The notes under the pieces were generated by a model that saw only the letters and a program-made list of their open reading frames with translations, had not been told where the DNA came from and searched no databases. Positions 17,779-27,532 of a stretch of 64,000 nucleotides of DNA are shown here, piece by piece. Numbering within the stretch: the first letter of the stretch is position 1; each line of letters opens with the position of its first letter. Both the position numbers and the translations under genes were made by a program. The stretch lies in the NCBI RefSeq assembly GCF_030817015.1, contig NZ_JAUSYS010000001.1, forward strand, positions 4,340,001-4,404,000. The letters are read 5' to 3'. Source of the DNA: Arthrobacter sp. V1I7. GTDB lineage: Bacteria; Actinomycetota; Actinomycetes; Actinomycetales; Micrococcaceae.

Positions 17779-19311
17779 TCAGTGTCCTTCGGGCTTCAGC
17801 AGCGGGAACAGGATGGTTTCGCGAATACCGGCACCGGTGAAGAGCATCACCAGCCGGTCGATGCCCAGGCCGATCCCGCCCATCGGCGGCGCACCGTACT
17901 CCAGGGCCCGCAGGAAGTCCTCGTCCAGATGCATGGCCTCCACGTCGCCGGCGGCGGAACGGCGGGACTGTTCGGTGAGCCGTTCGCGCTGGATCACAGG
18001 GTCGATCAGCTCGGAGAAGGCGGTGCCGCGCTCCATGCCGCCGATGATCAGATCCCAGGCTTCGATGAGCCGGCCATCTTCGCGGTGCTGGCGTGCCAGC
18101 GGCTGCGCGGACGGCGGGTAGTCGTAGACAAAGGTGGGGTTCATCAGCGTCGGCTCCACAATCTCGCCGAAGAGCTCCACAGCGAGCTTCTCCGCCTCCC
18201 AGTTCGCGTCGACCTTCACGTCGTGCTTCGCGGCGAGGGCGAGCAGTTCGGAGGCAGGGGTGTCCGGGGTGATCTCCTGGCCCACGGCTTCCGAGAGCCC
18301 CGGGTACACGGCCAGCCAGGCCCAGTCGCCGTCGAGGTTGATCTCCCCCGCTTCGGTCTGCAGCACGCGGCCCACGCCGGCGGCGTCGGCGGCGTCGAGG
18401 ATGATTTCCTTGATCCGGTCCGCCATGACGAACTGGTCGGCCCAGGCCTCGTAGCTCTCCAGCGTGGTGAACTCGGGGCTGTGGGTGGAGTCGACGCCCT
18501 CGTTGCGGAACACGCGGCCCATGTCATACACGCGGTCGATTCCGCCGACGACGGTGCGCTTGAGGTACAGCTCGGTGGCGATGCGCAGCGTCATTTTCTG
18601 GTCGAAGGCGTTCATGTGTGTCTCGAACGGGCGGGCCGTGGCGCCGCCGTGGACCAGCTGCAGCATCGGGGTTTCCACCTCGACGTAGCCCTGGCGGTGC
18701 AGGGTCTCGCGGATGGAACGCGTGACGGCGGCGCGGGTGTAGACCATTTCGCGGGCCTCGTCGCGGACGATGAGGTCCACGTAGCGCTGGCGGACGCGGG
18801 TTTCTTCGTTCAGTTCGGCGTGCAGCACCGGCAGCGGGCGCAGCGCCTTGGACGCCATGGACCAGGAATCGGCCATGACGGAGAGCTCGCCGCGGCGTGA
18901 GGAGATGATCTCGCCCTTGATGAAGACGTGGTCGCCGAGGTCCACGAGGGACTTCCAGTCCGCGAGCGCCTCCTCGCCGATGTTGGCCAGGCTCAGCATG
19001 ATCTGGAGGCGGACGGCCTTGCCGTCGGCGCCGCCTTCCTGCAGGGTCGCGAAGCACAGCTTGCCGGTGTTCCGGACGAAGACGATCCGGCCGGTCACGC
19101 CGACGGTGTCGCCGGTGGTTTCGTCCGCCTCCAGGTGAGCGTACTTTTCCCGGATTTCGGTCAGCGAATGCGTGCGCTCGACACCCACCGGATACGCCTC
19201 GATGCCGCGTTCGATCAGCCTGGCGCGCTTCTCCATCCGGATGCGCGTCTGCTCGCTGGCGTCGTGGGGCTCGGCGGCGGTGTTCGGGGCAGGGGTGTTT
19301 TGGGAAGTCAC
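17779..19311 (-). CDS. lysS: Lysyl-tRNA synthetase, class II
   Basis: Charges tRNA-Lys. The GTG start at 19311 gives 510 residues, beginning VTSQNTPAPN; the open frame runs to 19419 but the extra residues are not conserved and overlap the divergent tdk promoter. The OB-fold anticodon-binding domain covers about 60-170 (GVTGRIVFVRNTGKLCFATL). Class II motif 1 is near MVYTRAAVTRSIRETL, motif 2 reads RVFRNEGVDSTHSPEFT, and motif 3 is GGIGLGIDRLVMLFTG close to the C-terminus. The stop is two bases from the start of the small membrane protein gene. Confidence 0.96.
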   Translation of the reverse strand: MTSQNTPAPNTAAEPHDASEQTRIRMEKRARLIERGIEAYPVGVERTHSLTEIREKYAHLEADETTGDTVGVTGRIVFVRNTGKLCFATLQEGGADGKAVRLQIMLSLANIGEEALADWKSLVDLGDHVFIKGEIISSRRGELSVMADSWSMASKALRPLPVLHAELNEETRVRQRYVDLIVRDEAREMVYTRAAVTRSIRETLHRQGYVEVETPMLQLVHGGATARPFETHMNAFDQKMTLRIATELYLKRTVVGGIDRVYDMGRVFRNEGVDSTHSPEFTTLESYEAWADQFVMADRIKEIILDAADAAGVGRVLQTEAGEINLDGDWAWLAVYPGLSEAVGQEITPDTPASELLALAAKHDVKVDANWEAEKLAVELFGEIVEPTLMNPTFVYDYPPSAQPLARQHREDGRLIEAWDLIIGGMERGTAFSELIDPVIQRERLTEQSRRSAAGDVEAMHLDEDFLRALEYGAPPMGGIGLGIDRLVMLFTGAGIRETILFPLLKPEGH

Positions 19312-19411
19312 AATCCCCAAGTTTACCGGGTTTCCTCCCGCCCGGGTCCCGAGCGGACCGGTATCGGCTGCGCCTTTAGAATCGGGGGGCGACCCTTTCG
19401 AAAGGACCCCC

Positions 19412-20038
19412 TTGGCCAAGCTCTACTTCCGCTACGGCGCTATGAACTCCGGCAAGTCGACGGGCCTGCTCCAGGCCGCGTTCAACTATGAGGAACGGGG
19501 CCAGCGGGTGCTGCTCGCCAAACCCGACGTCGACACCAAGGGCGACGCCGACGTCGTGTCCCGCCTGGGCATGACCCGCCCGGTGGACTTCGTGATCCCG
19601 GCCGGCGCTTCGGTCCGGGAACTGTTCACGGCCCACGCCCACGGGGACGATCCCGATGCCCTGCTGGAGCATGTCGACACCCAGCCGGTGGCATGCCTGC
19701 TCGTGGACGAGGCGCAGTTCCTCGAACCGGGCCAGGTGGACGATCTGTTCCGCATCGCCGTCCAGGACGAGGTCCCGGTGCTCGCCTACGGTATCCGCAC
19801 CGACTTCCGGACCCGGGCGTTCCCCGGCTCGCTCCGGCTCCTGGAGATCGCGCACACCCTCGAGGAACTCAAGACGATCTGCCGCTGCGGCCGCAAGGCC
19901 ATCTTCAATACCCGCCGGGTCGGCAACCACGTGGTGTTCGACGGCGACCAGGTCGCGATCGATGGCCAGGACGTCTGGTACGAATCGCTGTGTGGTTCCT
20001 GCTACCTCGAAGCCTCCGGCGGGCGGCTGGGCAGCTGA
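19412..20038 (+). CDS. tdk: Thymidine kinase
   Basis: Phosphorylates thymidine to dTMP in the salvage pathway. A TTG start at 19412, preceded by GAAAGGA, gives 208 residues; the longer open frame overlaps lysS and is not used. P-loop GAMNSGKST (9-17), the DEAQFL loop in LLVDEAQFLEPG, YGIRTDFRT, and the zinc-binding cysteines of CRCGRKA and CGSCY near the C-terminus are all present. It is divergent from lysS. Confidence 0.94.
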   Translation: MAKLYFRYGAMNSGKSTGLLQAAFNYEERGQRVLLAKPDVDTKGDADVVSRLGMTRPVDFVIPAGASVRELFTAHAHGDDPDALLEHVDTQPVACLLVDEAQFLEPGQVDDLFRIAVQDEVPVLAYGIRTDFRTRAFPGSLRLLEIAHTLEELKTICRCGRKAIFNTRRVGNHVVFDGDQVAIDGQDVWYESLCGSCYLEASGGRLGS

Positions 20039-20098
20039 CCGTCCCGGCAGTCCGGGTCCCTACTGCGCTGTAGCTGCAGCCTCGGCTAGGCTCGGAGC

Positions 20099-20932
20099 AT
20101 GACCCGCGAGAACATCAGAACCCCCGACGGCGGAACCATCGAGCTATTCAGCACGGGGGCGGAGCTGGCGGCGGCGGGTTCCGGCGTCGTCGTCGTGCCG
20201 GCCTCGATGGTGACTGCGGCCGACTACACGCGCTTCGCCCAGAAGCTCAGCGCTTCGCTGGGCCGGCCGGTCCACACCTTCAACCGGCGTGGCCGCGGGT
20301 CCTCCTCCCCGCAGCCGGAGGACTACACCCTCGACGTGGACGTCCGCGACCTGGACGCAATCATGACGCATACCTCCAGCACCGATGTCTTCGGGCACAG
20401 CTTCGGCGGGGCGGTGGCGTTGCACGCTGCCCGCACGCTGCCGGTGGAACGCCTGGCCGTGTATGACCCCACCGTCTCGGTCAACCACAGTGTCACGGCC
20501 GACTGGACTCCCGAATATGAGCGGGCGACAGCAGCCGGCGACGACGACCGCGCCCTGGCCGTCCTGCTCAGGGGGCTTGAGACCGGCAGCGCCCTGTCCC
20601 GGATGCCGCTGTCCATGCTGACGCTGGCCAACAAGCTCAGCGCCGGCACCCCGCTCGGCAAGCAGATGCGCGAGCTGATGCAAAATGGCGTCCGCGAGAT
20701 CAAGGCCATCATCGCCGCGGACATGCCCGCCGAACCGTTCCTGGAACTGCCCCTGGAGACGCTGATCATCGTGGGCGAGAAGAGCCCGGCGTACTTCGGC
20801 GTGGCCTGCGCCCAGATCCACGATGTGCTGTCCGGCTCGAGTTACACGATCCTGCCGGGCATGGGGCACGACGGCGTCAACAAGGCACCGGACAAGCTCA
20901 TCACCGAACTGAGCGAATTCTTCGCGGGCTAA
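20099..20932 (+). CDS. Alpha/beta hydrolase
   Basis: 277-residue alpha/beta hydrolase fold protein. The nucleophile elbow is GHSFGG with Ser101, an oxyanion-type segment lies near VVVPASMVTAADYTRF, and the catalytic histidine is probably in LPGMGHDGVNKAP near residue 261. Ester, lactone or similar substrates are possible; nothing in the context narrows this. It follows tdk by 60 bases. Confidence 0.82.
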   Translation: MTRENIRTPDGGTIELFSTGAELAAAGSGVVVVPASMVTAADYTRFAQKLSASLGRPVHTFNRRGRGSSSPQPEDYTLDVDVRDLDAIMTHTSSTDVFGHSFGGAVALHAARTLPVERLAVYDPTVSVNHSVTADWTPEYERATAAGDDDRALAVLLRGLETGSALSRMPLSMLTLANKLSAGTPLGKQMRELMQNGVREIKAIIAADMPAEPFLELPLETLIIVGEKSPAYFGVACAQIHDVLSGSSYTILPGMGHDGVNKAPDKLITELSEFFAG

Positions 20933-21428
20933 AGCCGCCGCACGCCCGGGACCTTTGACTCCAAAGCCGGGGCGGCAGCGAATAGGGCAGAGGTATTCCT
21001 GGGCTGGCGGCGTAAAGTACCAAATTCCCGGTCTCTGTTCGCATGAGTTCCTGCGTCCAGCGCAGGGACCGGAATGTCAGGATCGCCAAAAAGGAATCAC
21101 AAACACGGCCCGGTCTGAGCCCAGCCCCGGTGCGTAAGCAACGACGATTACCATTCCTCCGACGCTGGGCAGTCAGCTCGGTCAATACTTCGCCTCACCC
21201 TAATCGTCCGCCCCGGTCAGAATTCCCCGCCGGTTCCTAAGCCGTGACCGTCGTGAGCCATCCGAAAATGGCCGGCTCCACGATACTTTTCGCCGTGCCG
21301 GCCATTTTGTTCCTTGTGATTGGAAATTCGGAATGGCGGGGAAGCTTTGCTGGTCTGGCCGCCGTTGACTCTGCTTTCGGCTGTGGCCGGAACTTCGAGC
21401 GGCAAGGTGCACTCCAAGGGCCTGATTC
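20933..21428. other. Gene-poor interval between hydrolase and exporter genes
   Basis: About 500 bases between convergent genes, somewhat less GC-rich than its surroundings. I see no convincing gene. The hairpin at 21265-21308 is the only clear structure. Confidence 0.5.
21265..21308. terminator. 12-bp inverted repeat, possible bidirectional terminator
   Basis: AAAATGGCCGGC (21265-21276) pairs perfectly with GCCGGCCATTTT (21297-21308) around a 20-base loop. A and T runs at the ends give a terminator-like form in both directions between convergent genes. It lies 120 bases beyond the exporter stop. Confidence 0.5.
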
Positions 21429-22916
21429 CTAGTGCGGCGCCGGGTGCTCCCCTGCTGAGTTTTCCGCTGCCGCGGGCTTGCGCATCAGGGCGGACAGCAC
21501 GACGGCGGCCAGGGCGATCGCCGCTGCTGTCAGGAACGCAGCGTGCATTCCGGCGACCATTCCCGCGCCGGCGGCGACCACCGCGTAGATGGAAACCAGC
21601 AGGGCGGTTCCGGCGGCACCAGCCACCTGCTGCAGGGTGCTCATGATGGCTGAACCGTGCGAGTAGAGATGCGGAGGCAGCGGGTTGAGGCCGGTGGTGA
21701 AGGCAGGCGTGAAGAGCAGGGCAAGCCCCAGGCTCAGGACCACGTGCAGCGCGACGATCCAGCCCACCGGCGTATCTGCGTCCAGCAGGGAGAACTGGAA
21801 CAGCGACAGCACCAGCAGGGCCGAGCCGGTGACGGTCAGGGGCAGCGGTCCGACCTTGTCGAAGATGCGGCCGATGAACGGGCCCAGCAGGCCCATGGCC
21901 AGTCCGCCCGGGAGCAGCACCAGGCCTGTCTCCAGCGACTTCAGTCCGCGGATTTCCTGCAGGTACAGCGGCAACAGGATCACCGCGCCGAACAGGGCGA
22001 TCATCGCGACGACGAGCAGCAGGACCGAGACGGTGAACATGCGGAACTTGAAGGCGCGCAGGTCCAGCAGGGGCGCCGAGGACTTCTGCAGGCGCAGCTG
22101 CCGGAAAACGAAGGCGGCCATGGCTGCCGCTCCCACGGCCAGTGCAATCACGGCCGTCGAGCCGGGACCGCCCTGGCCTCCGCCGATCTGGCTGAGGCCA
22201 TACACCAGGCCGCCAAAGGCGGGAACCGTCAGCACGACGGACAAGGCGTCCAGCCGGGTCTTCTGCGTTTCGCCGATGTTGGTCAGGAAGCGGGCACCGA
22301 TGGCGAGGGCGGCAAGGGCAATCGGCAGGACGAAGACGAACATGAAGCGCCAGGAGAAGTGCTCAAGGATCGCGCCGGATACCGTGGGGCCCATCGCCGG
22401 CGCCACCGAGATGGCGATGCTGACGTTGCCCATCACGGCGCCCCGGCGGGCCACCGGAACCAGGGTGAGGATCGTGGTCATCAGGAGTGGGAGCATGATG
22501 GCCGTGCCGCCGGCTTGGACAATCCGGGCGAGCAGCAGGATTTCAAAGCCCGGGGCCACGGCCGCGAGCAGCGTGCCGCCGGAGAACAGGCCCATGGCGA
22601 GCAGAAAGACGGCCCTGGTGGACAGCCGCTGCAGGATGAATCCGGTTGTTGGAATCACCACGGCCATGGTGAGCATGAAACCGGTGGAGAGCCACTGCAC
22701 GGTGGGAGCGTCCACCCGCAGATCCACCATCAGCCGCTGCAGGGCGACGTTCATGATGGTTTCGTTGAGGATGACCACGAACGTGGCCACCAGCAACGTG
22801 ACGATGATGGTGACGGATTCCCGGGACATCTTGCCTGCCGGCGCCGCCCTGCCGGCCTGTGTCTGGGCGGTCTGCGCCGGTTCGCGTGGGGCTTTTGAAG
22901 AGACGTCTGTTGGCAT
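21429..22916 (-). CDS. MFS multidrug exporter, DHA2 family (EmrB/QacA-like)
   Basis: Proton-driven efflux pump of 495 residues with about fourteen membrane segments. Typical DHA2 features are the first helix VATFVVILNETIMNVALQ with the D1-like acidic residue, the LSTGFMLTMAVVIPTTGFI block in TM2, and motif C-like APAMGPTVSGAI in TM5. Substrate unknown. No TetR- or MarR-type regulator gene is adjacent. Confidence 0.9.
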   Translation of the reverse strand: MPTDVSSKAPREPAQTAQTQAGRAAPAGKMSRESVTIIVTLLVATFVVILNETIMNVALQRLMVDLRVDAPTVQWLSTGFMLTMAVVIPTTGFILQRLSTRAVFLLAMGLFSGGTLLAAVAPGFEILLLARIVQAGGTAIMLPLLMTTILTLVPVARRGAVMGNVSIAISVAPAMGPTVSGAILEHFSWRFMFVFVLPIALAALAIGARFLTNIGETQKTRLDALSVVLTVPAFGGLVYGLSQIGGGQGGPGSTAVIALAVGAAAMAAFVFRQLRLQKSSAPLLDLRAFKFRMFTVSVLLLVVAMIALFGAVILLPLYLQEIRGLKSLETGLVLLPGGLAMGLLGPFIGRIFDKVGPLPLTVTGSALLVLSLFQFSLLDADTPVGWIVALHVVLSLGLALLFTPAFTTGLNPLPPHLYSHGSAIMSTLQQVAGAAGTALLVSIYAVVAAGAGMVAGMHAAFLTAAAIALAAVVLSALMRKPAAAENSAGEHPAPH

Positions 22917-23031
22917 GGGTTTCCCTTAGGAAGAGTTGGTGGGTCCGGCGGGCGTTGCCGATGCTGTTTTTGCTAACCGGCGATTCCGTGGAGTAATTCC
23001 CGGCGGGACAATCTTTTCCGTTCCGGCGGGA

Positions 23032-23931
23032 TCACGAGTCCAGCGGAACGTTGTCGATCAGGCGGACCGGGCCCACTCTGGCCGCGATAAGGGCCAGTCC
23101 CTGGCCGCGGAAGGGCGTGTCCTTGCAGTTCTCCGCCAACGGCTCGAGGGTGAGCGGATCAACGACCTCGAAATAATCCAGCTGCACGAGCGGCTGCGAC
23201 TCCACCAGCGCCTGCGCGGACTCCAGATCCAGCGGCTCGTGGGCGTTGGCGCGGTCCTCCACCAGCCGGAGTGCCCGGGACAGCACGAGGGCGGCCTCGC
23301 TCTCCTCGGCCGAGAGGAAGCGGTTGCGGCTGGACAGCGCAAGCCCGTCCGCGGACCGAACGGTCGGAACCGGAACGATCTCGACCGGGAAGTTCAGGTC
23401 TGCCACCATGCGTCGGACGAGGGCCAACTGCTGGGCGTCCTTCTGGCCGAAATACGCCCGGTACGCCGGCAGGGCCCCGCCCGAGCACGCGCCGGGCATT
23501 CCGTAATGCAGCAGCTTGGCCACGACAGTGAGGGCACCGTCGAAGTGTCCCGGCCGCGAGGCCCCCTCCCATTTCCCGGCCAGCGGGCCCGCGGTGACCC
23601 GCACCATCGGCTCCCCGTCGGGGTAGACCTCTTCGACCCCCGGCGCGAAGACGAGATCCACGCCCTCGGCGTCGAGGAGGGCCAGGTCCGCTTCCAGCGT
23701 CCGCGGATACCGTTCCAGGTCAACGGCTTCGCCGAATTGGAGCGGGTTGACGAAGATGCTGGCCACCACCACATCGTTCTGCCCGACGGCGGTGCGCGCC
23801 AGCTGGGCATGTCCCTCGTGCAGGGCGCCCATGGTCGGCACCAGGCCCTGCGAGCTGCCGTTTTTCCGTGCCAGCAGGCGGGCGCTTTCGGTCCGGAGCT
23901 GCGCGGCCGTCGTCACCAGTTGGATCGCCAA
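23032..23931 (-). CDS. panC: Pantothenate synthetase PanC
   Basis: Condenses pantoate and beta-alanine with ATP, the last step of vitamin B5 synthesis. The TTG start at 23931 with AAGGAAGGA upstream gives 299 residues beginning [11 protein letters not shown]; the frame open further upstream overlaps the DUF2520 gene. The nucleotide-binding HIGH-like motif is in [16 protein letters not shown], and the KMSKS-like SSRNRFLS and the [10 protein letters not shown] segment are present. It is the last gene of the long folate-PH-panC transcript. Confidence 0.94.
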   Translation of the reverse strand: MAIQLVTTAAQLRTESARLLARKNGSSQGLVPTMGALHEGHAQLARTAVGQNDVVVASIFVNPLQFGEAVDLERYPRTLEADLALLDAEGVDLVFAPGVEEVYPDGEPMVRVTAGPLAGKWEGASRPGHFDGALTVVAKLLHYGMPGACSGGALPAYRAYFGQKDAQQLALVRRMVADLNFPVEIVPVPTVRSADGLALSSRNRFLSAEESEAALVLSRALRLVEDRANAHEPLDLESAQALVESQPLVQLDYFEVVDPLTLEPLAENCKDTPFRGQGLALIAARVGPVRLIDNVPLDS

Positions 23932-23944
23932 ACCAGGTCCTTCC

Positions 23945-24853
23945 TTAGGATTGCGGGCCGTTCTGGTCCGGGCCCTCGAGGGCACGGCCGATGCCCTCGA
24001 GCTGGTCCGGTTTAAGCATGCCCCGGTTCCCGGCCCGCCGGGCCGTTGCCCGTGCCATGGCCAGGTACGCCTCCAGAATATCGCCGCCGGAATCGGAGTC
24101 CTGCTCCCGGAGGGCTTCGGCATGCGCCGCCACAGTGCCCACATCGCCGCGGGCCACCGGACCGGTCAGCGCCGTTTCGCCCGAGGCCAGGGCGTTCTCC
24201 AGCGTCGCTCGCAGCAGCGGGCCCAGCATGCGCTCCGGGGACTCGACGCCGACTTCCCGGAGGAGTTGGGAGGCCTGAGCCACGAGTGTGACGAGATGGT
24301 TGGAACCGTGCGCGAGGGCTGCGTGGTAGAGCGTGCGGTCGGCTTCGGCAATGGCGACCGGCTCGGCGCCCATCTCGACGACGAGGGCCTGTGCGATGGG
24401 CAGCATGGCGGTGTCGGCGGTGACCCCGAACGTGCAGTCGAGCAGCCTCGTGAGGTCAAGGCTCATGCCCGTAAAGGTCATCGCGGGATGCAGCGCCAGC
24501 GGCACGGCTCCGGCAGCGCGGACAGGGTGCAGGATGCCGACGCCGAAACGGCCCGAAGTGTGCGCCACGAGCTGTCCGGGTTGCCAGGCACCGAGTTTCG
24601 CCAGCCCCTCAACCAGCGCGGCGAGCGCGTCGTCGGGGACCGCCAGCAGGACAAGCTCGGCACGCTCGACAATGTCCGGGATGTCCAGCACCGGGACGCC
24701 GGGAAGCAGGGTTTCGGCGCGTTCCCGGCTGGCGTCCGAGACCGCGGACACGCCGATGACGGCGTGCTCAGCGCCGCGCAGCGCGGCACCCAGGACGGCA
24801 CCGACCTTGCCTGCGCCAATGATTCCGACGCCGAGGCGTCCTGGCCTAGCCAT
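23945..24853 (-). CDS. DUF2520 Rossmann-fold protein (ketopantoate reductase-like)
   Basis: 302 residues from the ATG at 24853. An N-terminal NAD(P)-binding fold begins [18 protein letters not shown], and the C-terminal DUF2520 helical domain contains HPAMTFTG and [14 protein letters not shown]. Its place directly before panC suggests a redox step in pantothenate synthesis, such as ketopantoate reduction, but this is inference. The ATG overlaps the upstream PH-domain gene by eight bases. A long upstream open frame made of PKNPA repeats is the out-of-frame reading of that gene's repeat and is not part of this protein. Confidence 0.8.
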   Translation of the reverse strand: MARPGRLGVGIIGAGKVGAVLGAALRGAEHAVIGVSAVSDASRERAETLLPGVPVLDIPDIVERAELVLLAVPDDALAALVEGLAKLGAWQPGQLVAHTSGRFGVGILHPVRAAGAVPLALHPAMTFTGMSLDLTRLLDCTFGVTADTAMLPIAQALVVEMGAEPVAIAEADRTLYHAALAHGSNHLVTLVAQASQLLREVGVESPERMLGPLLRATLENALASGETALTGPVARGDVGTVAAHAEALREQDSDSGGDILEAYLAMARATARRAGNRGMLKPDQLEGIGRALEGPDQNGPQS

Positions 24854-26504
24854 GCTGAGGGCCTTCCTTCTGGCTGGATTCTTCGGTACGGGGTTCTTCG
24901 GTGCTGGATTCTTCGGTGCGGGGTTCTTCGGTGCTGCGTTCTTCGGTGCGGGCGGTTTCCGCTGGCGCGGGCCCAGCCGTCGAGCCGGGGCCAAGCACGA
25001 GCGGTGTCACCTGGTCCAGCCAGTGCTCGCTGGTCTGGCGTTTCCGTGCGGCCCGGGCCCGGGCGGCCTGCGCGTCGAGCAGCGCCTTCCCTTCCGCGAG
25101 CCCCGCCTGGATAGCTTTGGGGGACACGGGACCGGCCGTGGTGTGCAGGACGAGGTCCACCACACCGAACCGCCGGGCCAGCGGACCCTGCTGCAGCGCC
25201 ATCGATTGCGTGCGCTGGTGCGGGACCACCACGAACTGCCGCCACCACCGTCCGGAGCGGATCAGCAGCGCCGTGCCCGTGGCGGTAAAGCCGTTGCGCC
25301 GCCAGCCCAGCGGCGCCAGCAGCCGCGCGCGGCGCGGCGTGGTGACGAAGCCGCCGTCGTTCGCCGTCCCAGGCTCCCCGCCGGCACCGGAGACGTCGGC
25401 GAGGCCGTGGAGACCGGCCGTAAAAACGCGGACGGGCTCCGGGGTCCCGGGGTCGGGCAGGACCAGGGAGAGCATGGTGATCACTTCACCAAGGGTTCCG
25501 ACGGGCAGGAGCGTGGTCCGGGACGAACCCTCGCCGTTGCCTGCCACGGCGCCGTAGCCGGCGACGTTGACCTGGATCCGGTACCAGCCGAAGATCCGCC
25601 AGAGCGGAGGCTGGCTCACCCTCAGGGCCTGGATCCGGCCCGGCGGCAGGGTCTGCGCCTGGGTGTCCAGCAGCCCGTAACGCAGCCGGATGCCGTCCGG
25701 GGAAATGGCGGCAGTGAAGTTGTAGCCCTTGCTGAACGAACTCCAGTACGCGGCCACGAACCCCAGCGCGGCCGGGATCAGATAGAGGTAGAAGCTGCGG
25801 TTATCCGTCACGGCCGAAAGCGCCACGGCCGCCGTGGCGCCGAGCACGATGAAGACGCTTTGTTCGCTCAGCAGCAGCGAACCGACGAGCCGCGAGGGCG
25901 GTACGGTCAGCACCGCATGTTCGGGAGCCTCCGCCGCGGCGGCCTCGGGGCGCTCCGGATCCGGCGCTACCCCGGCGGCGCGGGCAAGGATCGTTGCCCT
26001 GAGCTGCCGTGCCTCGTCCATCCGCAGATACGCGAGCCTTACCGCGGACTCCCCGGCGTCTGCCACCTCGAACCTGAGTTCTGCCAGTCCGAAGATCCGC
26101 GCCAGCAGCGGCTGCACGATGTCGATCGCCTGGACCCGGTCCAGCCTGGCCTGCCGCTGCTGTTTGAAGAGGAACCCGGTGTTGACCCGGACATAGCCTT
26201 CGGCCACCTGGTAACGCGTGAAGTACCAGCTCAGGATGAAGCCGGCCACGGTCAGCAGCAGGACCGTGCCCCCGCCGAGCAGCAGCCACGGCGCCCGGCC
26301 CGCGACCTGCTCATCGAGCAGGGGACCGCCCTGGAGCATCCGTTCGAAGGTGTCCCGGCCGAAGAAGAACCCGATGGCGGCCAGCGCCACCCAGCCGCGG
26401 ACAAACGGCGAGGCCGGGTGCACGCGCTGCCAGCCGCCGTCCGTCCCGGCCGGCGCGGGACCGGTGGTCGCTTCGGGGGCTGTGCCGGTACCGTCCGGTT
26501 TCAC
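24846..26504 (-). CDS. Membrane protein with bacterial PH domains (YdbT-like)
   Basis: 552 residues from a GTG at 26504 (GGAAAC upstream). Membrane segments flank repeated bacterial PH (bPH2, DUF304) domains; the blocks RVNTGFLFKQQRQARLDRVQ, LRYGLLDTQAQTLPPGRIQA and GRWWRQFVVVPHQRTQSMAL are the recurring PH-domain strands, giving three domains. The C-terminus is a variable acidic tail of TEEPRTEESS units encoded by five 15-base repeats. YdbS/YdbT-type pairs are membrane proteins of poorly known role. It forms an operon with the smaller PH protein and the folate genes. Confidence 0.85.
   Translation of the reverse strand: MKPDGTGTAPEATTGPAPAGTDGGWQRVHPASPFVRGWVALAAIGFFFGRDTFERMLQGGPLLDEQVAGRAPWLLLGGGTVLLLTVAGFILSWYFTRYQVAEGYVRVNTGFLFKQQRQARLDRVQAIDIVQPLLARIFGLAELRFEVADAGESAVRLAYLRMDEARQLRATILARAAGVAPDPERPEAAAAEAPEHAVLTVPPSRLVGSLLLSEQSVFIVLGATAAVALSAVTDNRSFYLYLIPAALGFVAAYWSSFSKGYNFTAAISPDGIRLRYGLLDTQAQTLPPGRIQALRVSQPPLWRIFGWYRIQVNVAGYGAVAGNGEGSSRTTLLPVGTLGEVITMLSLVLPDPGTPEPVRVFTAGLHGLADVSGAGGEPGTANDGGFVTTPRRARLLAPLGWRRNGFTATGTALLIRSGRWWRQFVVVPHQRTQSMALQQGPLARRFGVVDLVLHTTAGPVSPKAIQAGLAEGKALLDAQAARARAARKRQTSEHWLDQVTPLVLGPGSTAGPAPAETARTEERSTEEPRTEESSTEEPRTEESSQKEGPQHG
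24876..24950 (-). repeat. 15-bp minisatellite, five copies, inside PH-protein gene
   Basis: Five consecutive 15-base units, G-N-G/A-TTCTTCGGT-N-C-type, from 24876 to 24950. They encode alternating TEEPR and TEESS pentapeptides near the protein C-terminus. The multiple-of-three unit keeps the frame, so copy number can change without breaking the gene. Confidence 0.85.
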
Positions 26505-26514
26505 GAAGTTTCCG

Positions 26515-27033
26515 TCACAGCCCGGCCAGCCGGGCTTCCCCGCGCGCGGAGAGCTGCTCGCGGAGCCGGGCCCCTTCGGCGGCCGGCAGGCCGGGGATCT
26601 CGGCATTGGTTCCGGCGGAGGCGGTGTGCAGCTTCAGCGTGCACAGGCCGAGGCCGCGTTCCACCGGCCCGGCCCCGATGTCCACATACTGCATGCGCCC
26701 GTAGGGCACCACGAGGACGCGTTGGAAGAAAATGCCGCTGCGGATCAGCAAATCGTCCTCGCGTTCGGCGTAGCCGATCGCGCGGACCTGCCGCGGAATG
26801 AGCAGCAGCCGCCAAAGCGCCAGGAGCCCCACCACGGCCGGCAAGGCGGCGGCAAGCCACAGCGGCAAGCCCGTCCACCAGCCGCCGAGGACGAGGACCA
26901 GCGGCAGGGACAGGACCGTCAGCACGAGCAGGTTCCCGAGGGCCCAGCCCGCAATCCGGACCGTAATGTACTTGGGAGAAACCCGGAGCCAGGTGACGCC
27001 GGGAGGGTCAATCGCCTCGGTAGGCATACTCAC
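26515..27033 (-). CDS. Small PH-domain membrane protein (YdbS-like)
   Basis: 172 residues: two membrane segments (about 27-50 and 55-78) and one bacterial PH domain with RSGIFFQRVLVVPYGRMQYV and GLCTLKLHTASAGTNAEIPG, the family signature. Partner of the larger PH protein encoded next. The start overlaps the DUF3180 stop region, either at the ATG given or at a second ATG two codons later. Confidence 0.87.
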   Translation of the reverse strand: MSMPTEAIDPPGVTWLRVSPKYITVRIAGWALGNLLVLTVLSLPLVLVLGGWWTGLPLWLAAALPAVVGLLALWRLLLIPRQVRAIGYAEREDDLLIRSGIFFQRVLVVPYGRMQYVDIGAGPVERGLGLCTLKLHTASAGTNAEIPGLPAAEGARLREQLSARGEARLAGL

Positions 27034-27532
27034 CCTCCGCCTTCGGTTTGCCGCGCTTTTCCTGCACTCCCTGGCTGCCCTCGGCGTCGCCGTCCTCCGG
27101 CGGGATCCGGCAGAAACGCTCCACCACCAGGCCCACCAACACCATGATCAGACCGCCGCCGGCCATGGCCAGGGCCTGCCAGGTGAGGCCCTGGGTGCTG
27201 CGCAGGTTCCAGAGCCGCAGCTGGTCCAGGAAGATCCCGGCGTGCCAGCCCAGCAGGACGCTACCCGTGTACGCGCAGGCTTGGGCGAGGAGCAGGGTCC
27301 AGGCGGCCAGGATCGGGTTGAGCATCTTCTTTTTCTTGCCGTTGCGCCAGCGCAGCACGCGGATGCCCAGCACGAGGGTCAGGACCACGATCACGCCCAT
27401 GGTCACGAGCCCGGTCAGCGGCAGCACCGGTGTGGAGAGCCCGTAGCGGGTGGTCAGCAAGGTGGCGAAATAGCCGGCAAGGGCAACACCGACGCCGATG
27501 ACGAGGAGGAGCCACGGGTTGATCGGCTTCAC
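27008..27532 (-). CDS. DUF3180 membrane protein
   Basis: 174 residues with four membrane segments (about 8-28, 38-60, 80-105 and 120-142) and a charged C-terminal tail. DUF3180 proteins are found in actinobacteria next to folK; the function is unknown. The ATG overlaps the folK stop (ATGA) and its 3' end overlaps the PH-domain gene, so expression is tightly coupled to folate synthesis genes. Confidence 0.85.
   Translation of the reverse strand: MKPINPWLLLVIGVGVALAGYFATLLTTRYGLSTPVLPLTGLVTMGVIVVLTLVLGIRVLRWRNGKKKKMLNPILAAWTLLLAQACAYTGSVLLGWHAGIFLDQLRLWNLRSTQGLTWQALAMAGGGLIMVLVGLVVERFCRIPPEDGDAEGSQGVQEKRGKPKAEGEYAYRGD

Noticed and set aside
24860..24994. PKNPA-repeat N-terminal extension of the DUF2520 protein
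   Set aside because: It is the out-of-frame reading of the 15-bp repeat in the upstream PH gene; the conserved Rossmann start is at 24853.
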